Below, piece after piece: positions 1 to 7,082 of a stretch of 13,138 nucleotides of DNA (its first letter is position 1; the number at the start of each line of letters is the position of its first letter). The notes under the pieces were generated by a model. The model was not told the origin of the DNA. It did no database searches and worked only from the letters and a program-made list of their open reading frames with translations. The DNA lies in assembly GCA_019116185.1 (NCBI GenBank), contig DXCD01000172.1, positions 1 to 13,138 of the forward strand, given 5' to 3'. The position numbers and the translations under genes are program-made. The stretch is from Candidatus Mediterraneibacter stercorigallinarum (lineage in GTDB: Bacteria > Bacillota > Clostridia > Lachnospirales > Lachnospiraceae).

Positions 1-2053
1 ACTCTTCATAAGGCACGGTTATATCTGTATGGCAGTTAAAATACGCTTTCGACACATCTTCCTTTCTCTTCAAGGAGATGGAATTGTCCTTTGCCACGAT
101 CTCTTTGCCGCACGGATTGTACACCCGGATGTCCTCGCTCCAGGAGTAGCACGTATCTCCCACAGCGAAATGCGGTCCCGTCTTTTCAGCGATCAGGATT
201 GGCATCTTATTCTCTATGCCGTACTTCTTTGCAGCCACATATGCCGTGGTGTTCGTGCCGATGGCGAACTCGCCGAGAGGAAGCGTCTCGTGGTTCTTCA
301 GGACATTATCGTAAATATACCTGCGCCCCTGCTCTTCATCCCGAAAATTTCCGCACCGGTAATCCGTGATCATTCCATCCTGAAATGTCAGTTCCAGATC
401 ATTGTATTCCAGCCCTTCCAGATATACCCGGCTCACGTGCAGCACCCCGGAAGTCCCTTCCAGCACAGGAGAAGTAAACACTTCCCCAACAGGGATGTTC
501 ACGTCTGCAACGCAGTTTTCGAACTTTGTCTCTTTCTCCGGTTCTTCCAGTTCATGAAGCCGCACCCGGATATCCGTACGGTTCTCACCCTTTCCTGCCA
601 CATGGACATATTCCCCCTGGTCAAGAGCATCGATCATCGTCTGCTGCACCTTCTCATACAGCTTGGCGTCCAGCGTATTAATTTTGATCACTTCGTCAAA
701 GATCTCCGGATATTTTTCTCCGATCTCCGGTATTGGATAAGCCACGATCGTGAAACTCCGCTCCTCGCCCTTGATATATTCATTCGTCAGCTGTCCGGAA
801 CGGCTGTCATACTGAAGCGCCAGCTCCCGCTGTGCCTCCGTATAGGACGGAGCTTCGGGCACTGCCTTTGGAGAGAATGGTTTCTCCCCGAACGTCTCCA
901 TCACCGCCGGACCCGCGAACTGTGCCGCAAGCTCCCGGTGCTGCTCATAAACAGTCCGCATGACTTCCAGCCTGCGCTCAATATACCGTTTATCCATAAA
1001 GAGCGCCTGGTCCTGGCGGTGGTCGTACTCATACTGCCAGTTTACGACTGCGCCAAAGTATCCGATCTTATGGTGTTCCCTCTTTGTCACCAGCCCGGAA
1101 GCCGCCCGGTAGATCACCGGCTTTAGACCCATTTTGCGGAAATTATCAATGGCAATACGGATGACCTTTTCAAATCCAAGCGTGTACCGGATGTTTACTA
1201 CTGATTTTTTAGACAGGTCTTTCCCGGTGTTGATGAAGCCGATGCGGTATCCTTCGGTATAAACATCTGCCATCTTCCGGATGGTCTCTTCGGGAAGGGC
1301 GCGCAGATGCCTTGCAGTCCCCAGTTCATTTTCCGTGATATATTCACCGAAACGGTACAGATACCGGTCATTTTCCAGATCTGCATGTTCAATGATATCC
1401 ACTGCAAATGAACTGTCCGGATCAATCTGTTCCAGGATCCGGTCCGCAAGAAACACGTCGCAGTAATCGCTGGCATACCAGTAGATGATATCGCGGATCT
1501 CCTTTACCTGCGGCACGCCGCCTTTCTGTTCATCCTGAGCGCTTTCCCTGCTGCCTTCCGGCTGTATGTGCTCCTGCTGCCTGAACTTTTCTGTAACGTC
1601 TTTCTCGGCGCGCTCGAAACAGTTGTATATCTCGAGGAACAGCTCGTACAGTATAGTCAGATAATCCATCCTGCCCTCAAAGGCATATGGAATACCGGAC
1701 CTCATTTCCGCATAAAGCAGACATAAAAGCCTTCCCATATCCGGCCCCAGCATTTCAACTGCAAATGCAGGATTGGCATAGCTCCTCTCATAGCGTGCCC
1801 CGGCAATATCACTGTACAGGATCTCGTTCAGGCTGTGCATTTCCTCCAGGCTGTATCTTTCCCACTCTCCGGAAGCAATCTTGCGTCTCACATTTTCCAC
1901 TTCCAGGAGAAAAAGCGCCGTATCCTGAAAATATGGCACATATTGCGCGGAAACCGTCTCCTCGGAAACAATCCCTCTTAAACGCCCCACTGCAAGCACG
2001 TGCCGCTCCTCGTACTGCCGGTTTCTTCCTTTCTGTATTTCTTTTCTGTCCAT
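1..2053 (-). CDS. M29-family metallo-aminopeptidase with long N-terminal extension (3' end cut by window edge)
   Basis: The reverse-strand frame opens at ATG 2053 and runs off the left edge after about 684 codons. The C-terminal half carries the M29 (AmpS/PepS, thermophilic metalloprotease) signatures. These are NIPVGEV with Glu524, LGEFAIGTN with Glu595, EKTGPHF with Glu623 and His628, a Tyr near 636, and CHTD with His675 and Asp677. I match them to the family's dinuclear metal ligands and catalytic acid by motif and spacing. Family members release N-terminal amino acids from peptides in the cytoplasm. Typical M29 enzymes are about 410 residues; here roughly 250-270 extra residues precede the recognisable region, and I do not recognise that part. 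The start abuts the upstream stop (TAAATG), with AGGAGG 10 nt upstream inside the preceding gene, so translational coupling is likely. Only the last few tens of residues appear to be missing. All key residues seen are intact. Confidence 0.88.
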   Translation of the reverse strand, partial: MDRKEIQKGRNRQYEERHVLAVGRLRGIVSEETVSAQYVPYFQDTALFLLEVENVRRKIASGEWERYSLEEMHSLNEILYSDIAGARYERSYANPAFAVEMLGPDMGRLLCLLYAEMRSGIPYAFEGRMDYLTILYELFLEIYNCFERAEKDVTEKFRQQEHIQPEGSRESAQDEQKGGVPQVKEIRDIIYWYASDYCDVFLADRILEQIDPDSSFAVDIIEHADLENDRYLYRFGEYITENELGTARHLRALPEETIRKMADVYTEGYRIGFINTGKDLSKKSVVNIRYTLGFEKVIRIAIDNFRKMGLKPVIYRAASGLVTKREHHKIGYFGAVVNWQYEYDHRQDQALFMDKRYIERRLEVMRTVYEQHRELAAQFAGPAVMETFGEKPFSPKAVPEAPSYTEAQRELALQYDSRSGQLTNEYIKGEERSFTIVAYPIPEIGEKYPEIFDEVIKINTLDAKLYEKVQQTMIDALDQGEYVHVAGKGENRTDIRVRLHELEEPEKETKFENCVADVNIPVGEVFTSPVLEGTSGVLHVSRVYLEGLEYNDLELTFQDGMITDYRCGNFRDEEQGRRYIYDNVLKNHETLPLGEFAIGTNTTAYVAAKKYGIENKMPILIAEKTGPHFAVGDTCYSWSEDIRVYNPCGKEIVAKDNSISLKRKEDVSKAYFNCHTDITVPYEE

Positions 2054-2428
2054 TTAGCTCAAGCCTCCTATAAATATCGCAAGAAAAAGAATCAGAGCCG
2101 CCGCATTTACCGGAAGCCCGATCTTACAGGTCAGATAATTCCGCTCCCGCTCGCGGAATCCCTGTATTGCGCAGCGGATGCCCCAGATTGACAAAAGAAA
2201 TGAAATAATAACGATCCCGCCTACGATCCCGGCAGCTTCCCCTCGGGTCGTGAACGCATAGAGCACGCATCCGGCAAGAATCAGAAGCGCCACGCCCCCG
2301 CTTATGCACGATAAAACTCCCTGGCGGGAGTGCTTAAACTTCGCCCTTCCATACTTCCTGGCCCCCCGCTGTTTTCTCTCTTTTTCCCGTTGACGCTGTT
2401 CAGCGCTTTTTCCCTTTCCGAACATCAT
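2054..2428 (-). CDS. DUF6142-like small membrane protein
   Basis: This 124-residue protein has a basic, charged N-terminus (about residues 1-35, rich in Lys/Arg/Gln/Glu). Hydrophobic segments follow at about 40-60, 66-85 and 104-122. The layout, with a Lys/His/Ser stretch before the first membrane helix and three helices in total, recalls the DUF6142 family of Clostridia; that name rests on memory of the family, and its function is unknown. AAGGAG lies 5 nt before the first of two consecutive ATG codons. The first 29 bases overlap the end of the upstream VanZ gene, and the stop codon touches the start of the aminopeptidase gene. The three genes therefore probably form one translationally coupled unit. 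The basic head is expected to stay in the cytoplasm. Confidence 0.75.
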   Translation of the reverse strand: MMFGKGKSAEQRQREKERKQRGARKYGRAKFKHSRQGVLSCISGGVALLILAGCVLYAFTTRGEAAGIVGGIVIISFLLSIWGIRCAIQGFRERERNYLTCKIGLPVNAAALILFLAIFIGGLS

Positions 2429-2876
2429 GTCTTCTCCTTACCCCATTACATATTAAAAAGATAATATATCCGATCACGCCCCCTATCGTGTTCAGAAGGA
2501 TATCATCCACGTCAAAACTTCCCACTCTCGTAAAAAGCTGTACAACCTCCACACAGAGACTCAGACCCATACTGAAAAATAATGTCTTAAAAAATCCCCT
2601 CTCCCTGCTTGCCATAGAAATAAAAAAACCATACGGCACAAAGATCACGATATTACCCGCAAGATTCGTAAGCACTGCGAACATCCCCAGCTGCTCCCTG
2701 TAAGTAATAAAACGCTTTATCTCCTTGAACAATTCCAGATTGTACCGGTATTCTTCCGAAACCCCTGTCCTGCCATACCACTCGGCAAGGAACAGAAAAT
2801 AAATCAAAAATATAACATATAATAAAAACAGGACCTTTCCCATTGCCCTGAACATTTTCTTTTTCCTTACACTCAA
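2400..2876 (-). CDS. VanZ family membrane protein
   Basis: This 158-residue protein has four predicted membrane segments (about 13-31, 66-87, 97-115, 127-144). It carries the VanZ hallmarks: NLAGNIVIFVPYGF at 71-84, a Glu110/Gln113 pair in the third helix, and FDVDDILLNT at 121-130 before the last helix. VanZ-like proteins are widespread in Firmicutes. The namesake gives low-level teicoplanin resistance, but most family members have no assigned job, so resistance should not be assumed. The chosen start is TTG at 2876 because AGAGG sits 7 nt upstream. An alternative is ATG at 2855, with AAGGA nearby, giving a protein seven residues shorter. Its 3' end overlaps the DUF6142-like gene by 29 bases. 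The leader upstream contains two hairpin elements. Confidence 0.87.
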   Translation of the reverse strand: MSVRKKKMFRAMGKVLFLLYVIFLIYFLFLAEWYGRTGVSEEYRYNLELFKEIKRFITYREQLGMFAVLTNLAGNIVIFVPYGFFISMASRERGFFKTLFFSMGLSLCVEVVQLFTRVGSFDVDDILLNTIGGVIGYIIFLICNGVRRRHDVRKGKKR

Positions 2877-2913
2877 AGTATTACCTCTTTACAAATTGTC
2901 AGACTGTTCTCCT

Positions 2914-2934
2914 CAAAGGGGTCAGGCCCCTTTT
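2914..2934. repeat. Short palindromic element, copy 1 (vanZ leader)
   Basis: AAAGGGG at 2915-2921 and CCCCTTT at 2927-2933 form a perfect 7-bp inverted repeat around a 5-base loop. The flanking stretch 2909-2923 matches 7059-7073 at 14 of 15 positions, in the same orientation. The element lies about 40-60 bases upstream of the vanZ start. It resembles REP-type dispersed palindromes (inference). Confidence 0.6.
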
Positions 2935-2964
2935 GATTAAGCTGTCTGAATATTCAACCAACGA

Positions 2965-2991
2965 GGGACAGACCTGTTTCTGATCTGTCCC
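2965..2991. repeat. Hairpin GGGACAGA/TCTGTCCC between the pyrE unit and vanZ
   Basis: This is an 8-bp perfect inverted repeat (2965-2972 with 2984-2991) around an 11-base loop. It falls 28 bases after the stop of the small membrane protein gene in the minus direction. It could act as a transcription end signal or RNA-stabilising hairpin for the pyrE unit, but no strong T-run follows. It may instead be a second REP-like element, since the sequence style (G-run, ACAG, CTGT, C-run) is typical of those. Confidence 0.5.
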
Positions 2992-3018
2992 CCGTAACCG
3001 ACTGGAGATATCCCTCAG

Positions 3019-3168
3019 TCAAAATGTAATCTCGCTCTTATGTTTCAGCAGGTTTGCGCCGCTCACAATGGAAAGCACTCCCACCGTGATCCCCACGACC
3101 AGAACGATAATCCCAATAGCAATACTGCCTGCGCCGCTGTTCTTCATTGTAAGATATGCTTTTTCCAT
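3019..3168 (-). CDS. Small single-span membrane protein downstream of pyrE
   Basis: This short frame encodes 49 residues: a polar N-terminus (MEKAYLTMKNSGAG), one hydrophobic helix at about residues 15-37 rich in Ile, Val and Gly, and a short basic/polar tail (LLKHKSEITF). It has an excellent ribosome binding site, GGAGG at 3177-3181, directly after the pyrE stop codon and 8 nt before the ATG. It is thus placed for co-expression with pyrE. The strong ribosome site, sensible topology and tight spacing argue that it is real despite its size. I do not recognise a named family and assign no function. Confidence 0.75.
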   Translation of the reverse strand: MEKAYLTMKNSGAGSIAIGIIVLVVGITVGVLSIVSGANLLKHKSEITF

Positions 3169-3181
3169 AAAACGCGCCTCC

Positions 3182-3862
3182 TTATTTTACTCCATATGTT
3201 TCATAGTATGTATCGATCGCTGCTTTTAATGTATCGTCGATAATAACTTTGCCCTTGTATTCTTTATTGTACAGACACTCCACGACCTCTTCCATGGTGA
3301 CGATCGCCGCCGTGTCAAATCCGTACAGATCTTTTACCTCGTCAAGCGCGCATTTCTCGCCGCCTTTTCCGACCTCCATGCGGTTTAATGACACCATCAG
3401 CCCTACGATCTCCACGTCCGCCGCGCCCTTTACCTTTGGCACGGTCTCTTCCATAGACTTCCCGGATGTAGTCACATCCTCGATCATGACAACCCTGTCG
3501 CCGTCCTTCAGCTTGCTTCCAAGGAAACTTCCCTTATCAGCGCCATGATCTTTCTCTTCTTTGCGGTCCGAGCAGTAACGAACTTCTTTCCCGTACAATT
3601 CGCTGTACGCAATCGCTGTCACTACGCTGAGAGGAATCCCTTTATACGCCGGTCCGAACAGCACGTCAAAATCATCGCCGTATGTATTGTGGATCGCCTT
3701 TGCATAATACTCTCCGAGTTTCTTCAGCTGAGAGCCGGTTACATATCCGCCCGCATTCATAAAAAACGGTGACTTCCTGCCGCTCTTCAGGGTAAATTCC
3801 CCGAACTTGAGCACATCACTGTCTACCATGAATTCGATAAATTCTTTCTTATAGCTTTCCAT
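3182..3862 (-). CDS. pyrE: Orotate phosphoribosyltransferase
   Basis: PyrE joins orotate to PRPP, giving orotidine 5'-monophosphate and pyrophosphate, the fifth step of UMP synthesis in the cytoplasm. The 226-residue protein has the usual bacterial length. It shows the substrate-contacting FTLKSGRKSPFF at 23-34, the flexible catalytic loop with Arg100, Lys101, Lys104 and His106, and the PRPP-binding motif VVMIEDVTTSGKS at 124-136. GGAGG at 3873-3877 lies 10 nt before the ATG. Unlike pyrF, pyrK and pyrD it is not tightly packed with its pathway partners: a flavoprotein remnant and about 165 bases of intergenic DNA with its own promoter separate it from pyrD. A 49-residue membrane protein gene follows at once. 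Confidence 0.97.
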   Translation of the reverse strand: MESYKKEFIEFMVDSDVLKFGEFTLKSGRKSPFFMNAGGYVTGSQLKKLGEYYAKAIHNTYGDDFDVLFGPAYKGIPLSVVTAIAYSELYGKEVRYCSDRKEEKDHGADKGSFLGSKLKDGDRVVMIEDVTTSGKSMEETVPKVKGAADVEIVGLMVSLNRMEVGKGGEKCALDEVKDLYGFDTAAIVTMEEVVECLYNKEYKGKVIIDDTLKAAIDTYYETYGVK

Positions 3863-3885
3863 ATCTCTAAAACCTCCATATTTAC

Positions 3886-3900
3886 GGGCTTTTTATGCCC
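3886..3900 (-). other. Small leader hairpin before pyrE
   Basis: GGGC and GCCC arms of 4 bp enclose a 7-base A-rich loop in the pyrE leader, just upstream of the ribosome binding site. It is too small to call a terminator. It could mildly affect translation or mRNA stability. Confidence 0.3.
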
Positions 3901-3959
3901 TTACTTTCTATTTTCATCCTCTGGTAATATCAGGAAAGTGATTCCTTAAATTCTTTTCA

Positions 3960-3988
3960 ATTCTATCATAACCGCTGGAGATTTTCAA
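3960..3988 (-). promoter_or_regulatory. Predicted sigma-A promoter of pyrE
   Basis: On the minus strand TTGAAA (3983-3988) and TAGAAT (3960-3965) are separated by 17 bases, which fits a housekeeping promoter well. Transcription would begin near 3953, giving a leader of about 90 nt before pyrE. The rest of the stretch between pyrE and the flavoprotein remnant (3863-4026) is AT-rich and holds only this promoter and the small leader hairpin. Confidence 0.6.
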
Positions 3989-4026
3989 TTCTGGAATTTG
4001 GCGGAAAATATAATTTGACATGTCCT

Positions 4027-4233
4027 TCAAATCGCCAAAAAGAAAACTTCTTTTCCCATGCATGCCAGGCAGTCTTTACCCTGTGTAATCCTGCATGGTT
4101 TAATATGTACATCTGGAAGCTGGATAAGCTCTGTAGATATCCCTTCTTTCTCCAGTTCCTCGAAAATAGTACGGATTATAATTGCCGTATTTCCATCTTT
4201 TCTCATACTTCCGTTAATTCCTAATACTTTCAT
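4027..4233 (-). pseudogene. Truncated NADPH-dependent FMN reductase / flavodoxin-fold protein
   Basis: The 68-residue product opens with MKVLGINGSMRKDGNTA, the FMN-phosphate-binding start of the iron-sulfur flavoprotein/NADPH-dependent FMN reductase family. Helix 1 and strand 2 of the flavodoxin fold follow, then the start of a Cys-containing segment (PCRITQGKDCLACMG). It ends abruptly with a hydrophobic tail at about residue 62-68, while family members are usually 180-210 residues. The pyrE promoter begins only 39 bases beyond the stop codon, so the rest of the gene is absent, not merely frameshifted. Start chosen: ATG 4233, with AAAGGAG 9 nt upstream; ATG 4239 is too close. It keeps a good ribosome site and a promoter-like sequence, so a short protein may still be made, but loss of most of the fold makes activity unlikely. 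Confidence 0.7.
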
Positions 4234-4250
4234 ATTCATCTGCTCCTTTA

Positions 4251-4279
4251 TTTATAATCAAATGTTCGTTTTTATTCAA
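4251..4279 (-). promoter_or_regulatory. Possible promoter of the flavoprotein remnant
   Basis: On the minus strand TTGAAT (4274-4279) and TATAAA (4251-4256) are 17 bases apart. Transcription would begin almost at the ribosome binding site, which is unusually tight, so this is tentative in an AT-rich stretch. Confidence 0.35.
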
Positions 4280-4324
4280 GGAACTTTTTATCTACACTTT
4301 AAGTTTTGTCAATCAAAACAGCCA

Positions 4325-4369
4325 TTCCGGGAAAATGCCGGAAGACACCCCCGCCAGGAGATGTCTTCC
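4325..4369 (-). terminator. Two overlapping hairpins after pyrD (terminator or attenuator-like)
   Basis: In the minus-strand transcript the first hairpin pairs GGAAGACA with TGTCTTCC (4362-4369 with 4340-4347). The second pairs TTCCGG with CCGGAA (4338-4343 with 4325-4330). They share bases 4340-4343, so both cannot form fully at once. A short T-run (4315-4318) follows soon after. The simplest role is the end of the pyrF-pyrK-pyrD transcript. The region 4240-4387 holds only these hairpins and the promoter-like sequence of the remnant. Confidence 0.5.
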
Positions 4370-4387
4370 TACTGCTGTCATATTTTT

Positions 4388-5290
4388 TTATTTCACGATT
4401 CCCACCATGTCGGCAACTGTATCAAATCCCTGCTCTTTCATGTAGCTTTCGATTCCGTCCACGATCTCCATGGTCACAGCCGGATTGTAGAAATTCGCCG
4501 TGCCGACAGACACCGCGCTAGCCCCGGCAAGGATCATTTCAAGGGCATCCTCCGCCGATGCGATGCCGCCCATACCGATGACCGGAACCTTCACCGCGTT
4601 TGCCGCCTCGTATACCATGCGCACCGCGATGGGATGGATCGCAGGCCCGGATACGCCTCCGGTCTTATTCGCCAGCAGGAAGGATTTCCTGTGAATGTCA
4701 ATCTTCATCCCTGTAATCGTGTTAATAAGGGAAACCGCGTCCGCTCCCCCTGCTTCCACAGCTTTGGCCATCTCGGCAATACTGGTCACGTTGGGGCTCA
4801 GCTTCATGATTACCGGCTGTGCCGCATACTTCTTGACTGCCTTTGTGATCTCTTCAGCTGCCTTCGGGTACTGTCCGAAGGCAATGCCGCCTTCTTTGAC
4901 ATTCGGACAGGAGATATTGATCTCCAGCATATCAACATCTTCATCTGCCAGCCTTTCTACTACTTCACAATAATCCTCTGCGGATCTTCCGCACACATTT
5001 ACAATAATCTTCGTATCATACTGTCTGAGGAAAGGGATGTCCCTCTCACAGAACACATCGATTCCCGGGTTCTGAAGTCCTACCGCGTTCATCATGCCGC
5101 CGTATGTCTCCGCCACTCTCGGCGTCGGATTTCCTGCCCACGGAACATTTGCCACGCCTTTTGTGGTGACAGCCCCGAGCCGGTTCAGATCCACAAAGTC
5201 CGCGAACTCCGCCCCTGACCCGAAAGTCCCTGAAGCGACAGTCACCGGATTCTTCCACTCTACACCCGCGATATTCACTCTCATATCCAT
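4388..5290 (-). CDS. pyrD: Dihydroorotate dehydrogenase, class 1B catalytic subunit
   Basis: PyrD (PyrDB type) oxidises dihydroorotate to orotate using FMN and, in class 1B, hands electrons to the PyrK subunit and on to NAD. The 300-residue length is normal. Visible motifs are NPVTVASGTFGSG near the N-terminus (FMN-binding strand), NISCPNVKEGG with the catalytic Cys128, INTITGMKID, a GGVSGPAIHP segment, and the GMGGI and VGTANF phosphate-binding elements near the C-terminus. The frame stays open upstream to about 5446, but the correct start is ATG 5290, because homology begins there, GGAGG lies 10 nt upstream, and the ATG overlaps the pyrK stop as TGATG. That overlap implies translational coupling, matching the heterotetramer the two subunits form. 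Hairpins follow the stop codon. Confidence 0.96.
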   Translation of the reverse strand: MDMRVNIAGVEWKNPVTVASGTFGSGAEFADFVDLNRLGAVTTKGVANVPWAGNPTPRVAETYGGMMNAVGLQNPGIDVFCERDIPFLRQYDTKIIVNVCGRSAEDYCEVVERLADEDVDMLEINISCPNVKEGGIAFGQYPKAAEEITKAVKKYAAQPVIMKLSPNVTSIAEMAKAVEAGGADAVSLINTITGMKIDIHRKSFLLANKTGGVSGPAIHPIAVRMVYEAANAVKVPVIGMGGIASAEDALEMILAGASAVSVGTANFYNPAVTMEIVDGIESYMKEQGFDTVADMVGIVK

Positions 5291-6072
5291 CAGATCTCCA
5301 CCTCCGTTGACAAAAATACCGGACCGTCCTTGCAGATCCTCTTGTTGTTGACATTGCTGTGGTGATCCTTTTCCTTTGTCTGGCAGACGCAGGCAAGACA
5401 GGCGCCGATGCCGCATGCCATCCGTTCCTCCAGGGAAATGTAGCATTCGATTCCATTTGCCTCTGCGTATTCTTTGATCGCGCGTAGCATAGGCGTCGGC
5501 CCGCAGGCATAAATCATGTCAGCATTAAGCCCGTTCTCCCGGATCGCATCCATCACATTCCCTTTGGTTCCCACGCTTCCGTCCTCTGTGGAGATATAGA
5601 CTTCCCCGTTCTGCTCGAATTCATCTCTAAGGAAGGTTTCTGCATTTCTGTATCCCATAATGATCTGCTTTTTCTCACAGTTCATCTGCTTTGCCAGTTC
5701 CAGTATAGGCGGAACTCCGATGCCTCCGCCCATGAGGAACACGCGCTTTCCTTCCGCCTTCTCATACGGGAATCCATTTCCAAGCGGTCCGATGACCGGT
5801 ATGATATCCCCTGCTTTCATCCGGGAAAACTCCTCTGTCCCCGTGTTCTTCCCTGTCACACGGTATACTACGCGCAGGCTTCCCTCAGATTTATCAATCT
5901 CACAGATGCTGATCGGACGTGGAAGAAGCTTTGCCCCATCGTTCGTGTACATGGAAATAAACTGCCCCGGCTTCGCCTCCGACGCTGCATCTGTTTTGAT
6001 CCACATACTGTAAATATCTTCTGCGATCCTCTCCTGGGAGAGAACGACCGCGTTTTCCTTTTTCCTTGCCAT
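5290..6072 (-). CDS. pyrK: Dihydroorotate dehydrogenase electron transfer subunit
   Basis: PyrK carries FAD and a [2Fe-2S] cluster and passes electrons from PyrD's FMN to NAD. The 260-residue protein has an N-terminal ferredoxin-reductase-type FAD domain with the RPISIC motif, then an NAD-binding domain with GGGIGVPPILELAKQ and the late YACGPTPML motif. The C-terminal cluster site is Cys220-x4-Cys225-x2-Cys228 with Cys247 in RICKDGPVF. Start chosen: ATG 6072 (MARKKENA), with AAAGGAG 5 nt upstream. A longer reading would need a TTG at 6108 inside the pyrF coding end. It sits 22 bases after pyrF and overlaps pyrD by one base, so the three are one operon. Confidence 0.95.
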   Translation of the reverse strand: MARKKENAVVLSQERIAEDIYSMWIKTDAASEAKPGQFISMYTNDGAKLLPRPISICEIDKSEGSLRVVYRVTGKNTGTEEFSRMKAGDIIPVIGPLGNGFPYEKAEGKRVFLMGGGIGVPPILELAKQMNCEKKQIIMGYRNAETFLRDEFEQNGEVYISTEDGSVGTKGNVMDAIRENGLNADMIYACGPTPMLRAIKEYAEANGIECYISLEERMACGIGACLACVCQTKEKDHHSNVNNKRICKDGPVFLSTEVEI

Positions 6073-6094
6073 ATATGCTCCTTTTATCTTTATC

Positions 6095-7021
6095 TTATTT
6101 CCCTGCAAGAGCGCCGCTGATATCTGCGATCATCGCCTCTACCGCTGCCCTTGAAGCGTCTCCGAAGTTCTCAGCGCCAAAGCGTGCATATGCCTCCTGC
6201 TTATATGCCGCAATGATTCCTCGGGAGGAGTTCACGATCGCCCCGAGGCCGTCCTCATTGAAGAAGTGTACAAGGTCTTTGCCCTGTCCGCCCTGTGCGC
6301 CGTAGCCCGGCACAAGGATATAAGATTTCGGCATGATCTTTCTGAGTACTTTACCCATCTCCGGGTAGGTGGCGCCGACCACTGCCCCGATATAGCTGTA
6401 ATCATCTCCCATGCATTCCTCGCCCCATTCAGCGACCTTCTCGCCCACCAGCTCGTAGAGCGGACGTCCGTCAATCAGACGGTCCTGGAACTCCCCGCTG
6501 GATGGATTGGATGTCTTTACAAGGATGAAAAGACCCTTTTTCTCCTCTTTGCACACCTCGATGAACGGTTTCACCCCATCTGATCCAAGATATGGATTCA
6601 CTGTTGCAAAATCCTCGTCAAAGGGAACGTATTCTTTGCTTCCTACTTTTACTCTGCCAAGATGGCCCACCGCATACGCCGCTGACGTGGAACCGATGTC
6701 TCCTCTCTTGATATCTCCGATCACAACAAGATCTTTTGACTTACAGTAATCCACTGTCTTTTTAAATGCTTCAAGTCCCGGAACGCCGAACTGCTCATAC
6801 ATCGCAATCTGCGGTTTCACAGCCGGGATCAGATCATAAGTCTTATCCACGATCTCTTTATTGAACTGCCAGATCGCTTCCGCCGCTCCTTCCAGAGTCT
6901 CACCATACTCTGCAAAAGCTTTGTCCTGCACGTGCTGCGGTATATAGCTGAGCATCGGGTCCAGTCCGACAACAATGGGCGCTCCCGTCTTCTTAATCTT
7001 CTCCACTAATTTGTTGATCAT
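6095..7021 (-). CDS. pyrF: Orotidine 5'-phosphate decarboxylase, type 2
   Basis: PyrF decarboxylates OMP to UMP, the last step of the pathway. The product is 308 residues, the length of the type-2 (mycobacterial-like) subgroup and longer than the roughly 240 residues of the B. subtilis/E. coli type. The catalytic array is visible: Lys69 in AVKPQIA and DIKRGDIGSTSAAYA with Asp103, Lys105 and Asp108. The phosphate-binding part is represented by VPGYGAQGG and NSSRGI. Start chosen: ATG 7021, because GGAGG is 8 nt upstream; ATG 7027 would leave only 2 nt. It is the first gene of the pyrF-pyrK-pyrD operon, behind its own promoter and a leader of about 70 nt carrying a palindromic element. Confidence 0.96.
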   Translation of the reverse strand: MINKLVEKIKKTGAPIVVGLDPMLSYIPQHVQDKAFAEYGETLEGAAEAIWQFNKEIVDKTYDLIPAVKPQIAMYEQFGVPGLEAFKKTVDYCKSKDLVVIGDIKRGDIGSTSAAYAVGHLGRVKVGSKEYVPFDEDFATVNPYLGSDGVKPFIEVCKEEKKGLFILVKTSNPSSGEFQDRLIDGRPLYELVGEKVAEWGEECMGDDYSYIGAVVGATYPEMGKVLRKIMPKSYILVPGYGAQGGQGKDLVHFFNEDGLGAIVNSSRGIIAAYKQEAYARFGAENFGDASRAAVEAMIADISGALAGK

Positions 7022-7062
7022 ATCCATTTCCTCCGTTTTACTGAAAATTCAAACAACTCTAC

Positions 7063-7082
7063 TCAAAGGGGTCTGCCCCCTT
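7063..7082. repeat. Short palindromic element, copy 2 (pyrF leader)
   Basis: AAGGGG (7066-7071) and CCCCTT (7077-7082) form a 6-bp stem with a 5-base loop. It is the second copy of the element seen at 2914-2934, in the same orientation. It falls within the predicted transcribed leader of pyrF, between promoter and ribosome binding site, so it would be present in the operon mRNA. No PyrR-type anti-antiterminator sequence was recognised there. Confidence 0.6.

Noticed and set aside
29..1126. Plus-strand open frame of 365 codons
   Set aside because: It lies antisense to the M29 aminopeptidase, whose frame shows clear catalytic motifs. The product is rich in His, Arg, Phe and Leu with no recognisable domain.
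4058..5218. Plus-strand open frame of 386 codons
   Set aside because: It is the antisense shadow of pyrD and part of the flavoprotein remnant, with no ribosome site or domain.
5291..5446. 52-residue N-terminal extension of PyrD
   Set aside because: It reads through the pyrK coding region out of frame. The ATG at 5290 has the ribosome site and matches the family's N-terminus.
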